Shown piece by piece: positions 1 to 7,333 of a DNA stretch of 47,484 nucleotides (position 1 is the first letter of the stretch; every line of letters starts with the position of its first letter). The DNA comes from Actinomyces culturomici (GTDB taxonomy: Bacteria; Actinomycetota; Actinomycetes; Actinomycetales; Actinomycetaceae), in the NCBI RefSeq assembly GCF_900499005.1, contig NZ_LS991316.1, forward strand, positions 222,191 to 269,674, in the 5' to 3' direction. The translations under genes and the position numbers were made by a program. The notes under the pieces were generated by a model. The model was not told the origin of the DNA. It saw nothing but the letters and a program-made list of their open reading frames with translations, and made no database searches.

Positions 1-39
1 GAAGTGTTGGCGGCTGGGCCAGCGGTGGTCGGCATGATG

Positions 40-222
40 TCTTGCCCCTGTCTACTCAATGATCCGGGGGTGTTGTCACCGACCATCCGCGCGGCTGGTG
101 GTGACCGCTGATCAGGGGAACGCCCCGAAGACGTGACTGTCGAGGTCTTTCGTAACGTGGGTGCGGGGCGACCAGCTCAAGGGACGCTGGCCGTCCACCC
201 CTACGACGGACGGGATGACGAC
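40..222 (+). ncRNA. candidate IS110 bridge RNA / structured leader
   Basis: The leader contains several stem-loops. A 10-bp stem with one bulged G pairs 75-85 with 96-105 around a 10-nt loop. A second pairs 126-132 with 145-152 (one bulge). In a third region CCAGC at 171-175 can pair with GCTGG at 186-190, nested inside GGGTG/CACCC. IS110-group elements are known to encode a recombinase-guiding bridge RNA in the left non-coding end. That this leader is such an RNA is inference. Its exact ends and guide loops were not determined. Confidence 0.4.
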
Positions 223-1431
223 ATGGTCACCGACGACATCGACGTGTTCATCGGCATCGACGTGGGCAAGTCCGACCACTGGGCGACCGCCTTGACCCGA
301 GACGGGAAGAAGCTCTTTGATCGGGCTCTCCCTAACGACGAGGCCCGCCTGCGTGATCTTTACGACCGTCTCGGCTCCCATGGGCGGGTGCTGGTGGTGG
401 TGGACCAGCCCGCCACCATCGGCGCCCTGGCCGTCGCTGTCGCCCAGGACGAGGGCTTGGCGGTGGGCTACCTGCCGGGCCTGTCCATGCGCAGGATCGC
501 CGACCTGACTCCGGGCAATGCCAAGACCGACGCGAGGGACGCCGCGGTCATCGCCGAGGCGGCCCGCACCATGCCCCATACCTTGCGAGCGATCAGCTCC
601 TCGGACGAGGACGCCGCGGCCTTGGGTATGCTCACGGGCTTCGACCTGGACCTGGCCCGTCAGGTCAACCAGATCTCTAACCGGATCCGGGGCCTGTACA
701 CCCAGATCCACCCCGCCCTGGAGAAGGTCCTGGGGCCCTGGCTCGAGCACGACGCCGTCCTGGAGGTCATCGCCTCCTGGCCCACCCCCGCCGCCCTGCG
801 CAAGGCCGGACGAGGCAGCGTGGACGCCAAGCTCGAGGCCCACGGCGCCAGACGCCACACCACCTGGGCGAACGCCATCATCGACGCCCTGGACTCCCAG
901 AGCGTGGTGGTCGTCGGCACCGACGCCGCTGGCGTGGTGCTCCCGCACCTGGCGCGCCAGCTCGCAGCCCTGCACGCCCAGAGGGCGGACGTCGCCGCGA
1001 AGGTTGAGGCCCTGGTGGAGGCCCACCCTCTTTACGAGGTCCTGACCTCCATGCCCGGCATCGGGGTCAGGACCGCCGCCGTCTTCATCGCCGAGACCCT
1101 CGGGCGCACCTTCGAAACCGGAGCCCACCTGGCCTCCTACGCAGGCCTCACACCAGTCACCCGCAGATCAGGATCCTCCATCCGAGGCGAATACGTTTCC
1201 CACGCAGGCAACAAACGACTCAAACGAGCAATGTTCCTGTCCGCCTTCGCATCCCTACGCTCAGACCCCACCTCAAGGGCCTACTACGACCGCAAGATCA
1301 CCCAAGGCAAACGCCACAACCAAGCCCTCATCGCCCTCGCCCACCGACGCATCCTCACACTCCACGCCATGATCCGAGACGGAGCCCTCTACAACCCCAA
1401 CCCGACAACACACCTGCCAACAGCCGCTTGA
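223..1431 (+). CDS. IS110-family transposase (DEDD recombinase)
   Basis: 402 residues from the ATG at 223. The N-terminal RuvC-like DEDD domain opens with FIGIDVGKSDHWATAL (first catalytic Asp), followed by a coiled middle part. The C-terminal Transposase_20 domain carries MPGIGVRTAAVFIAETLG, then SYAGLTPVTRRSGSS and GNKRLKRAMFLSAFA. The GSS segment matches the conserved serine region of IS110 recombinases. An open frame extends 30 codons further upstream to 133, but that part overlaps the structured leader and has no family similarity, so the ATG at 223 is preferred. The enzyme would excise and insert the element at sites chosen by its RNA. The length is normal and nothing is truncated. Confidence 0.9.
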   Translation: MVTDDIDVFIGIDVGKSDHWATALTRDGKKLFDRALPNDEARLRDLYDRLGSHGRVLVVVDQPATIGALAVAVAQDEGLAVGYLPGLSMRRIADLTPGNAKTDARDAAVIAEAARTMPHTLRAISSSDEDAAALGMLTGFDLDLARQVNQISNRIRGLYTQIHPALEKVLGPWLEHDAVLEVIASWPTPAALRKAGRGSVDAKLEAHGARRHTTWANAIIDALDSQSVVVVGTDAAGVVLPHLARQLAALHAQRADVAAKVEALVEAHPLYEVLTSMPGIGVRTAAVFIAETLGRTFETGAHLASYAGLTPVTRRSGSSIRGEYVSHAGNKRLKRAMFLSAFASLRSDPTSRAYYDRKITQGKRHNQALIALAHRRILTLHAMIRDGALYNPNPTTHLPTAA

Positions 1432-1470
1432 CACACCACATAGGGGGCACCCCCCTTCGCTCGTGTCAGC

Positions 1471-1558
1471 AAAGAGATCCCCTCGGCGGAGCAAGGTGAT
1501 GCTCTCGGCGCCCAAAGGTGATGCTCTCGGCGGAGCAAGGTGATGCTCTCGGCGGGCG
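1471..1558 (+). repeat. 22-bp tandem repeat array, locus A (four units)
   Basis: Units start at 1471, 1493, 1515 and 1537. The last three share the 18-base core AAGGTGATGCTCTCGGCG, and the first is a diverged unit with AGAGATCCCCTCG in place of the core. GCTC and GAGC within a unit and its neighbour can form a small hairpin. The array lies between the end of the IS110 element and the start of nnrD at 1578. Related copies are at 15652, 16047, 16161, 27142, 27427 and 47323. Confidence 0.9.
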
Positions 1559-1565
1559 GGGGTGA

Positions 1566-1571
1566 GAGGAT
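1566..1571 (+). promoter_or_regulatory. weak -10-like box for leaderless nnrD
   Basis: GAGGAT ends 6 nt before the ATG at 1578, the spacing seen at other leaderless starts in this window, but the first base is G instead of T. No clear Shine-Dalgarno is present. Confidence 0.3.
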
Positions 1572-1577
1572 CGGGGC

Positions 1578-3260
1578 ATGATCCCCGCCTACCCGCGCGC
1601 GCTCGTCCGCACCGCCGAATCCGCCCTCGTCGCCGAGGCGGCGAGTGCCGGCGACCCCGACCACTTCATGCGCTCGGCCGCCCGCGCCGTCGCCGACGCG
1701 GTCCTCGACGCGCTCGGAGACGACCCCCGCTCTCACGGCTCCCCGGCCGTCCTCGCGCTCGCCGGAGGCGGGGACAACGGCGGGGACGCGCTCTATGCCG
1801 CCTCCTTCCTCGCCGAATCGGGGATCCCCTGCATCGCGCTCGGCCTCCACAAGCGCATCCACGAGCGGGCGAGTGCGGCCGCGCGCGAGGCCGGCGTCGA
1901 GATCCTGCGCGCGCCCGTTCCGGGCGCGCGGACCGATTCGGACGACACCGCCGAGCAGGACGACACCGCCGAGCAGGACGGCGCCGTCGCGTCGCGTGCC
2001 TCGTCGGGGTCCGGGTCCGCCCTCGTCCCCGCGCTCGCCGACGACCCGCGGATCGCGGCGGCCCTGCGGGCCGGAGTGTGGATCGACGGGATCCTCGGCA
2101 CCGGGCTCGAGGGCGCGCCGCGCGAGCCCGCGCGCTCCTGGATCCGAGAACTCGAGGCGCTCCGCATCGCCAAGGGCGCCCGCGTCGTCGCCGTCGATGT
2201 CCCCTCCGGCGCCCTGTCCGACGAGGGCGCCGTCACCGAACCCGTCCTCGCCGCCGACCGCACGGTGACGATGGGCGGTCTCAAGTCCGCGCTCGTCCTG
2301 CCGCCCGCCCTCCACAGGGCGGGCGCGGTGACCGTCCACGACCTCGGGCTCGACCTTCCGGACTCGACGGTCCGGGTCGTCGAGGACGCCGATGTCGCCG
2401 AGGTCCTCGGCGTGCCGGACCCCTCGGACCACAAGTACACGCGCGGCGTCGCCGGCCTCGTCGCGGGCTCCGACTCCTACCCGGGCGCGGGCGTCCTCGC
2501 GTGCCTCGGTGCGCAGGCGGCGGGCCCCGGCATGATCCGCCTCGACGCGCCCGGACGCGTCGAGGACCTCGCGCTCGCCCGCATCCCCGGGATCGTCACC
2601 GAGGGCGGGCGCATCCAGGCGGGGCTCGTCGGCCCTGGCATGGACGAGACCCGCGAGCAATCGGTCCGCGACCTCGCCCGATTCTGCCTGAGCTCGGGCC
2701 TTCCCCTCGTCGTCGACGCGGGCGCCCTCGCCCTCGTCCCCGAGTTCGCGCGCACCGGGCTCGCGGACACCTGCGTCCTCACGCCGCACGCGGGGGAGGC
2801 CGCGGCGCTCCTCTCCGCCCTCGGGGAGTCGCGGCCGCGCTGGTGGATCGAGGAGAACCCCGCCGAGGCCACGCGGATCATCGCGTCGGCGACCGGCGCG
2901 CGCGTCCTTCTCAAGGGCGCGGCCTGCGTCCTCGCCTCCCCGGACGGCTCGCTCGTCGCGATCCCCGCGGGGCTCGGCTGGACGGGGGTCGCCGGCGCCG
3001 GAGACGTCCTCGCGGGTCTCCTCACCGGTCTCGCCGCCACTTGGCGCGCCCGCGTCGAAAGCGATCGCCCGCACGCCGACTTCGCGACCGTCCTCGCCGT
3101 CGGCGCTCTTCTTCACGCGAAGGCCGGTGCGTTCGCGGCCCGGCGCCACGGGCCCCTCGGCGCGCCCATCGGCGCGCACGAGATCGCCGGCGCCGTCCCC
3201 GCCGTCATCGGCCGCTTTCTGGCCGGGGCCGACGAGGCCGTGGAGCCGGTGGGATACTGA
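1578..3260 (+). CDS. nnrD: bifunctional NAD(P)H-hydrate epimerase / ADP-dependent NAD(P)H-hydrate dehydratase
   Basis: 560 residues. The N-terminal YjeF_N epimerase half carries GGGDNGGDALYAASFL at residues 63-78, the family's glycine-rich nucleotide loop. The C-terminal half is a ribokinase-fold dehydratase with GVAGLVAGS, LVGPGMDE, VVDAGALAL, VLTPHAGEAAALL and the catalytic VAGAGDVLAGLLTGL. The fused enzyme repairs hydrated NADH and NADPH in the cytosol. A low-complexity linker at about residues 117-150 holds an exact 18-bp tandem duplication (1941-1976) encoding DDTAEQ twice. It begins the same-strand block nnrD-alr-tsaE-tsaB-rimI; pairing with alr and tsa genes is common in actinobacteria. 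The start is supported by a -10-like box 6 nt upstream. Confidence 0.9.
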   Translation: MIPAYPRALVRTAESALVAEAASAGDPDHFMRSAARAVADAVLDALGDDPRSHGSPAVLALAGGGDNGGDALYAASFLAESGIPCIALGLHKRIHERASAAAREAGVEILRAPVPGARTDSDDTAEQDDTAEQDGAVASRASSGSGSALVPALADDPRIAAALRAGVWIDGILGTGLEGAPREPARSWIRELEALRIAKGARVVAVDVPSGALSDEGAVTEPVLAADRTVTMGGLKSALVLPPALHRAGAVTVHDLGLDLPDSTVRVVEDADVAEVLGVPDPSDHKYTRGVAGLVAGSDSYPGAGVLACLGAQAAGPGMIRLDAPGRVEDLALARIPGIVTEGGRIQAGLVGPGMDETREQSVRDLARFCLSSGLPLVVDAGALALVPEFARTGLADTCVLTPHAGEAAALLSALGESRPRWWIEENPAEATRIIASATGARVLLKGAACVLASPDGSLVAIPAGLGWTGVAGAGDVLAGLLTGLAATWRARVESDRPHADFATVLAVGALLHAKAGAFAARRHGPLGAPIGAHEIAGAVPAVIGRFLAGADEAVEPVGY

Positions 3261-3268
3261 GTCGCGTG

Positions 3269-4594
3269 ATGCCCTCCGTCCACACCCCCTCGGCCTATCC
3301 GGGACGCGCGATCGTCGACCTCGGCGCGATCGCCGACAACCTCGCGGTCCTGCGCGCCGCAGCTCCGCGCTCCCTGCAGATGGCGGTCGTCAAGGCGGAC
3401 GCCTACGGCCACGGCATCCTCCCCGTCGCCCTCACCGCGCTCGAGGCCGGATCCGAATGGCTCGGCGTCGCGCAGCTCGCCGAGGCCCTCGAACTGCGCG
3501 CCGGACTCGACGCCGCCGGTATCACTCGCGAGGCCGCCCCGATCCTCGCGTGGATCGCCCCGAGCGGTGCCGACTGGGGCGAGGCCCTGCGCGCCGGCAT
3601 CGACCTGTCGGTCTCCTGGACCTGGGTGCTCGCCGAGATCTGCGCCGCCGCGCGCGAGACGGGGATCCGCGCCCGTATCCACGTGAAGATCGACACCGGA
3701 ATGTCGCGCGCTGGATCGACCCCGGCCGACCTGCCCGCCCTCGCCGCCGCCGTCCGCACGGCCTCCGACGCGGGCCTCGTCGAGGTCGTCGGCGTCTGGA
3801 GCCACCTCTCGCGCGGCGACGACCCGAGCCCCGAGGGCAACGCCTCGACCGCCTCCCACGTCGAGATCTTCACCCGCGGTCTCGAGGTCCTCGCGGCCGC
3901 CGGCGTCACCCCTCGGATCCGTCACCTGTCGGCGACCTCCGGGATCCTCTGGCACCCCGAGGCCCACTTCGACATGGTCCGCGCCGGCATCGGCATGTAC
4001 GGCCTCAGCCCCGACCCGTCGGTCGCGACCGCCGCCGAGCTCGGCCTTCGCCCGGCGATGACCCTGCAGGCGCCCCTCACCTCGGTGAAGGTCGTCGAGG
4101 CCGACGTCCCCGCCTCCTACGGCGGCACCTGGCGGACGCCCTCGCGCCGCTGGCTCGGGCTCGTTCCTCTCGGCTACGCCGACGGGATCCTCCGCGCCGG
4201 ATCGAACGGCGCCCCCGTCCTCGTCGATTCCCCCGAGGGGCCGATCCGCACGAGCGTCGTCGGGCGGATCTGCATGGACCAGTTCATCATCGACCTCGGG
4301 CCCGCCGACGCCGAGCCCGGCACACCGACGGCCCGGACGCCCGAGCCGCCCGCCCGCGTCGGCGACCTCGCGGTCCTCTTCGGCGATCCCGCGGCGGGCG
4401 CGCCGCTCGCCGACGAGTGGGCGGCGAAGGCGGGGACGATCAACTACGAGGTCGTCTCGCGACTGGGGGAGCGGATCCCCCGTACGCACCTGCCCGCGGC
4501 GCGGACGCGGCCCGACACCGGGGACGATTCCGCCGGCGCCCCTCTCGACGACGCAGCCGCGAACGACGACCCCTCGAAGGAGACCCTGCGATGA
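3269..4594 (+). CDS. alr: alanine racemase
   Basis: 441 residues. This PLP enzyme interconverts L- and D-alanine for peptidoglycan. The PLP lysine sits in AVVKADAYGHG (about residue 39). The catalytic tyrosine of the second base is in ASYGGTW, followed by VPLGYADGILR and GRICMDQFIIDLG of the C-terminal barrel domain. The tail after INYEVVSRLGERIPR is a hydrophilic extension of about 35 residues. A GTG at 3266 is an alternative start: GATACT at 3253-3258 would lie exactly 7 nt before it, as at other leaderless genes here. The stop overlaps the tsaE ATG (ATGA at 4591), so the two are translationally coupled. Confidence 0.92.
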   Translation: MPSVHTPSAYPGRAIVDLGAIADNLAVLRAAAPRSLQMAVVKADAYGHGILPVALTALEAGSEWLGVAQLAEALELRAGLDAAGITREAAPILAWIAPSGADWGEALRAGIDLSVSWTWVLAEICAAARETGIRARIHVKIDTGMSRAGSTPADLPALAAAVRTASDAGLVEVVGVWSHLSRGDDPSPEGNASTASHVEIFTRGLEVLAAAGVTPRIRHLSATSGILWHPEAHFDMVRAGIGMYGLSPDPSVATAAELGLRPAMTLQAPLTSVKVVEADVPASYGGTWRTPSRRWLGLVPLGYADGILRAGSNGAPVLVDSPEGPIRTSVVGRICMDQFIIDLGPADAEPGTPTARTPEPPARVGDLAVLFGDPAAGAPLADEWAAKAGTINYEVVSRLGERIPRTHLPAARTRPDTGDDSAGAPLDDAAANDDPSKETLR

Positions 4595-5172
4595 CCGCAC
4601 TGTCCATGCCGACCTCCTCGGCCGACGAGACCCGCGCCCTCGGGCGCGCGCTCGGCGAGGTCCTGAAGGCCGGCGACCTCGTCATGCTGCGTGGCGGCCT
4701 CGGCGCCGGCAAGACGACACTCACTCAGGGCATCGGCGAGGGGATGGGCGTGCGCGGCCGCGTCGCCTCTCCGACCTTCATCGTCGCCCGCGTCCACCCG
4801 AGCACCCACGGCGGACCGGACCTCATCCACGCCGACGCCTACCGGATCCGCGACCTCGAGGACCTCGAGACCCTCGACCTCGACTCCTCGCTCGCCGGCT
4901 CCGTCACCGTCGTCGAATGGGGCGAGGGCAAGACCGAGGCGATGTCCGACGAGCGTCTCGAGATCGACGTCGTGCGCGCCACCGGCGGCGACATCGCCCA
5001 CGAGGACGGGGCCGTCGACCTCGAAACCATGGACGACGGAGCGCGCGTCCTCGAACTCCACCCCCACGGCTCGCGCTGGGACGGCGTCCTCGAGCCGGTC
5101 CTCGCACGTGCCGCCGAACTCGCCCGGCAGTACGACTCCGCCGCGCAGGGCGCCGACGCCGACCCCGAGTAG
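4591..5172 (+). CDS. tsaE: tRNA threonylcarbamoyladenosine biosynthesis ATPase TsaE
   Basis: 193 residues. A P-loop ATPase of the TsaBDE complex, which makes t6A37 on ANN-decoding tRNAs. Walker A is seen as RGGLGAGKTTLTQGI (about residues 34-48). It is followed by VASPTFIVARVH, then HADAYRI and VTVVEWGEG, which are the usual TsaE sequence blocks. The family is often near 150 residues; here a C-terminal tail of about 45 residues follows. The ATG overlaps the alr stop, and the stop overlaps the -10 box of tsaB. Confidence 0.92.
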   Translation: MTALSMPTSSADETRALGRALGEVLKAGDLVMLRGGLGAGKTTLTQGIGEGMGVRGRVASPTFIVARVHPSTHGGPDLIHADAYRIRDLEDLETLDLDSSLAGSVTVVEWGEGKTEAMSDERLEIDVVRATGGDIAHEDGAVDLETMDDGARVLELHPHGSRWDGVLEPVLARAAELARQYDSAAQGADADPE

Positions 5173-5175
5173 GAT
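5170..5175 (+). promoter_or_regulatory. -10 box of a leaderless tsaB transcript
   Basis: TAGGAT ends 7 nt before the GTG start at 5183 and overlaps the tsaE stop codon. There is no Shine-Dalgarno between them, so an internal leaderless promoter is likely. Confidence 0.55.
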
Positions 5176-5182
5176 CCGCACC

Positions 5183-5878
5183 GTGACTGATCTGACCCTC
5201 GACACCTCCGCCGCCACCGTCGTCGCCGTCGTGCGCGACGGCGAGGTCCTCGGACGCGCCCGCAACGACTCCTCGCGCCACCACGCCGAGTCGATCACCG
5301 TCTTCGTCCGCGAGGCCCTCGAGGCCGCCGGCCTGCCCGCGCAGGCGGACGTCGCCGGACTCGACCGCGTCCTCGTCGGCACCGGCCCCGCCCCCTTCAC
5401 GGGCCTGCGCGCCGGACTCGTCTCCGCGCGCGTCCTCGCGCGCGCCTGCTCCGTCCCCGTCTACGGCGCCTCGAGCCTCGACCTCGTCGCCCGCGCCGCC
5501 CTCGACCTCCTCGCCCCCGACGCGCACGTCGTCGCGATCTCCGACGCGCGCCGCAAGGAGCTCTACTGGGGCCACTTCGTCGCCGAGGGCCCCGACGACG
5601 TGCGCCTCGTCGACCGCCTCGAGGTCGGAACCGCGCAGACCCTCGTCAACTCGATGCGCGACATCGACGCGCTCCTCGTGTCCGCCGGACCCGCGCCCGC
5701 GCACTCCGAGCAGGTCCTCGCGCAGGTCCCGCGCGGCCCCGAGGTCGAACTCGACCCCGCGATCCTCACGCGCATCGTCGACGCCCGCCTCGCCCGCGGC
5801 GAGGAGTCCGTCCTCGGCACCGAGCCCCTCTACCTGCGCCGCCCGGAGATTCAAGGGCAGCCCATGGAGCGCATGTGA
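5183..5878 (+). CDS. tsaB: tRNA threonylcarbamoyladenosine biosynthesis protein TsaB
   Basis: 231 residues from GTG. An ASKHA-fold, catalytically inactive partner of TsaD in t6A synthesis. LTLDTSAATVVAVV opens the ATPase fold. SSRHHAESI and VGTGPAPFTGLRAGLVSARVLA form the usual TsaB signature (family consensus GPGSFTGLR, here GPAPFTGLR). SDARRKELYWGHF follows. The start was chosen because TAGGAT lies 7 nt upstream. The 3' end overlaps rimI by the GTGA at 5875. Confidence 0.92.
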   Translation: MTDLTLDTSAATVVAVVRDGEVLGRARNDSSRHHAESITVFVREALEAAGLPAQADVAGLDRVLVGTGPAPFTGLRAGLVSARVLARACSVPVYGASSLDLVARAALDLLAPDAHVVAISDARRKELYWGHFVAEGPDDVRLVDRLEVGTAQTLVNSMRDIDALLVSAGPAPAHSEQVLAQVPRGPEVELDPAILTRIVDARLARGEESVLGTEPLYLRRPEIQGQPMERM

Positions 5879-6426
5879 CGCTCTCGCCCGCCGGGATCCG
5901 TCTCATCCCCGCCGGACCCGGCGACGCGGCGACGCTCCTCGCCCTCGAGGAGACGCTTTTCCCCGAGGATCCGTGGACCGCCGCGATGATCCGCGAGGAA
6001 CTCGCCTCCGCCTACTCCGTCTACCTCCTCGCGCTCGAAGGCGACGCCGCCGCGCCGCCCGGATCCGGGATCGACGAGGCCGGTGCGGTGTGCGGATACG
6101 GGGGAGTGAGGATCGTCGGCGAGGGCGCCGACATCATGACGATCGGCGTCGTGCCCGAATCGCGCGGGCGGGGCCTCGGGGCCGCGATCCTCGAGCGCCT
6201 CCTCGACCTCGCCGCCGCGCGCGGGGCGTCCGCCTGCTTCCTCGAGGTGCGCGAATCGAACGGGCCCGCCCGACGCCTCTACGAGCGCGCCGGATTCGTC
6301 GAGGTCGGGCGGATCCGCCGGTACTTCCGCCGCCCGACCGAGGACGCGATCGCGATGCGCGCCGGCCTCGTCGATCGGTGCGGAACGGCGCCGTCGGACG
6401 GTTCCGCGAAATCCGCAAACATGTGA
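5875..6426 (+). CDS. rimI: ribosomal-protein-S18-alanine N-acetyltransferase RimI
   Basis: 183 residues from GTG. GNAT-fold acetyltransferase with EETLFPEDPWTAAMIREEL at the N-terminus. The acetyl-CoA loop is IGVVPESRGRGLGAAILERL, followed by ACFLEVRESNGPARRLYERAGF and RRYFRRPTEDAIAMR, the full RimI signature. It follows tsaB with a 4-base overlap. In many actinobacteria tsaD comes next, but here sdhCAB and two small genes intervene. The family acetylates the N-terminal alanine of S18 in Gammaproteobacteria; the actinobacterial substrate range may be broader. Confidence 0.9.
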   Translation: MTLSPAGIRLIPAGPGDAATLLALEETLFPEDPWTAAMIREELASAYSVYLLALEGDAAAPPGSGIDEAGAVCGYGGVRIVGEGADIMTIGVVPESRGRGLGAAILERLLDLAAARGASACFLEVRESNGPARRLYERAGFVEVGRIRRYFRRPTEDAIAMRAGLVDRCGTAPSDGSAKSANM

Positions 6427-6603
6427 TGGTGAAAACATCTGCGCGCGCACCTCGGCGGGGCTCTCGAAGCGGATCGGGGAGGACATTCGTGGCGCGCGTC
6501 GCATTCGCGGGAAATCGCGCGATCACGCGGAAAACGACACCGCGTCCCGAAACGGGCCAGGGTCCTCGGTCCTGAGTCCCAGAGGGCCGGAAGTCCTCGC
6601 GCA

Positions 6604-6609
6604 TAAGCT
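6604..6609 (+). promoter_or_regulatory. -10 box of leaderless sdhC mRNA
   Basis: TAAGCT ends 7 nt before the sdhC ATG at 6617, and no Shine-Dalgarno lies in between. The sdh operon mRNA is therefore predicted to start at or next to the A of the ATG. Confidence 0.55.
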
Positions 6610-6616
6610 GTGCAAC

Positions 6617-7318
6617 ATGGCCACAACAAACGTCGCGACGAAGAGGCGCCGTGCGTGGACCACCAGCGTGTTCGTGAAGCAGCTGATGGCCATCTCGGGC
6701 TTCGTGTTCGTCTTCTTCCTCCTCTTCCACTCCTACGGCAACCTCAAGATGTTCCTCGGACAGGAGGCGTACGACAACTACGCCCACTGGCTGAAGAACG
6801 AGGCGTTCGTGCCGATCTTCCCGCACGGCGGATTCATCTGGGTCTTCCGCGCCGCGATGATCCTCATGCTCGTCATCCACCTGTTCGCGGCGGCCTACAC
6901 CTGGAAGCGTTCGCGCAGGGCCCGCACGAGCCGCTACGTCGTGAAGAAGTCGGTCACCGACTCCTACGCCGCGCGCACCATGCGCATGTCGGGCGTCCTC
7001 ATCCTCCTCATCTTCATCTTCCACATCCTGCACTTCACGACCGGTACCGTGAAGACCGGCTTCACCGCCGACTCCACGCCGTACGAGCGCATGGTCGCGT
7101 CGTTCCAGTCGCCGCTCCTCGTCATCGTCTACGCCCTGTTCGTCGGCCTCGCCTGCCTCCACGTGTCGCACGGCTTCTGGTCGATGTTCCAGACCCTCGG
7201 CTGGGTGCGCCCCGGGACGCGGAAGTTCATGCTCGTCCTCTCCGGCATCGTCGGCGCGATCATCTTCGTGATGTTCATGGCTCCGCCGCTCGCCATCGCC
7301 GCCGGATTCATCTCCTGA
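6617..7318 (+). CDS. sdhC: succinate dehydrogenase cytochrome b subunit
   Basis: 233 residues with five predicted membrane helices (about residues 20-40, 74-95, 123-145, 170-192, 206-228). This is the single large membrane anchor of a type B, di-heme-like succinate:menaquinone oxidoreductase. No separate sdhD is present. Histidines in LLFHSYGN, LVIHLFAA, FIFHILHF and CLHVSHGFW fall in or next to helices at positions expected for heme ligands. It is followed after 15 bases by sdhA and begins a tight sdhCAB operon. Confidence 0.9.
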   Translation: MATTNVATKRRRAWTTSVFVKQLMAISGFVFVFFLLFHSYGNLKMFLGQEAYDNYAHWLKNEAFVPIFPHGGFIWVFRAAMILMLVIHLFAAAYTWKRSRRARTSRYVVKKSVTDSYAARTMRMSGVLILLIFIFHILHFTTGTVKTGFTADSTPYERMVASFQSPLLVIVYALFVGLACLHVSHGFWSMFQTLGWVRPGTRKFMLVLSGIVGAIIFVMFMAPPLAIAAGFIS

Positions 7319-7333
7319 GGAAGGTCGAAAACA

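Larger units (their letters stand above)
1..1472 (+). mobile_element. IS110-family insertion sequence, left end outside or at the window edge
   Basis: One DEDD transposase gene preceded by about 220 bases of structured non-coding leader, the layout of the IS110 group of the family. No terminal inverted repeats are visible, which is normal for IS110. The right end is not exact. Element-like sequence runs to about 1472, where a 22-bp repeat array shared with other places in the window begins. The left boundary cannot be placed because the window starts in the leader or just upstream of it. The transposase frame is intact, so the copy may be functional. Confidence 0.75.

Noticed and set aside
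1389-3179. Long minus-strand open frame opposite nnrD
   Set aside because: It is a reverse-frame shadow of nnrD, running on through the 22-bp repeats.
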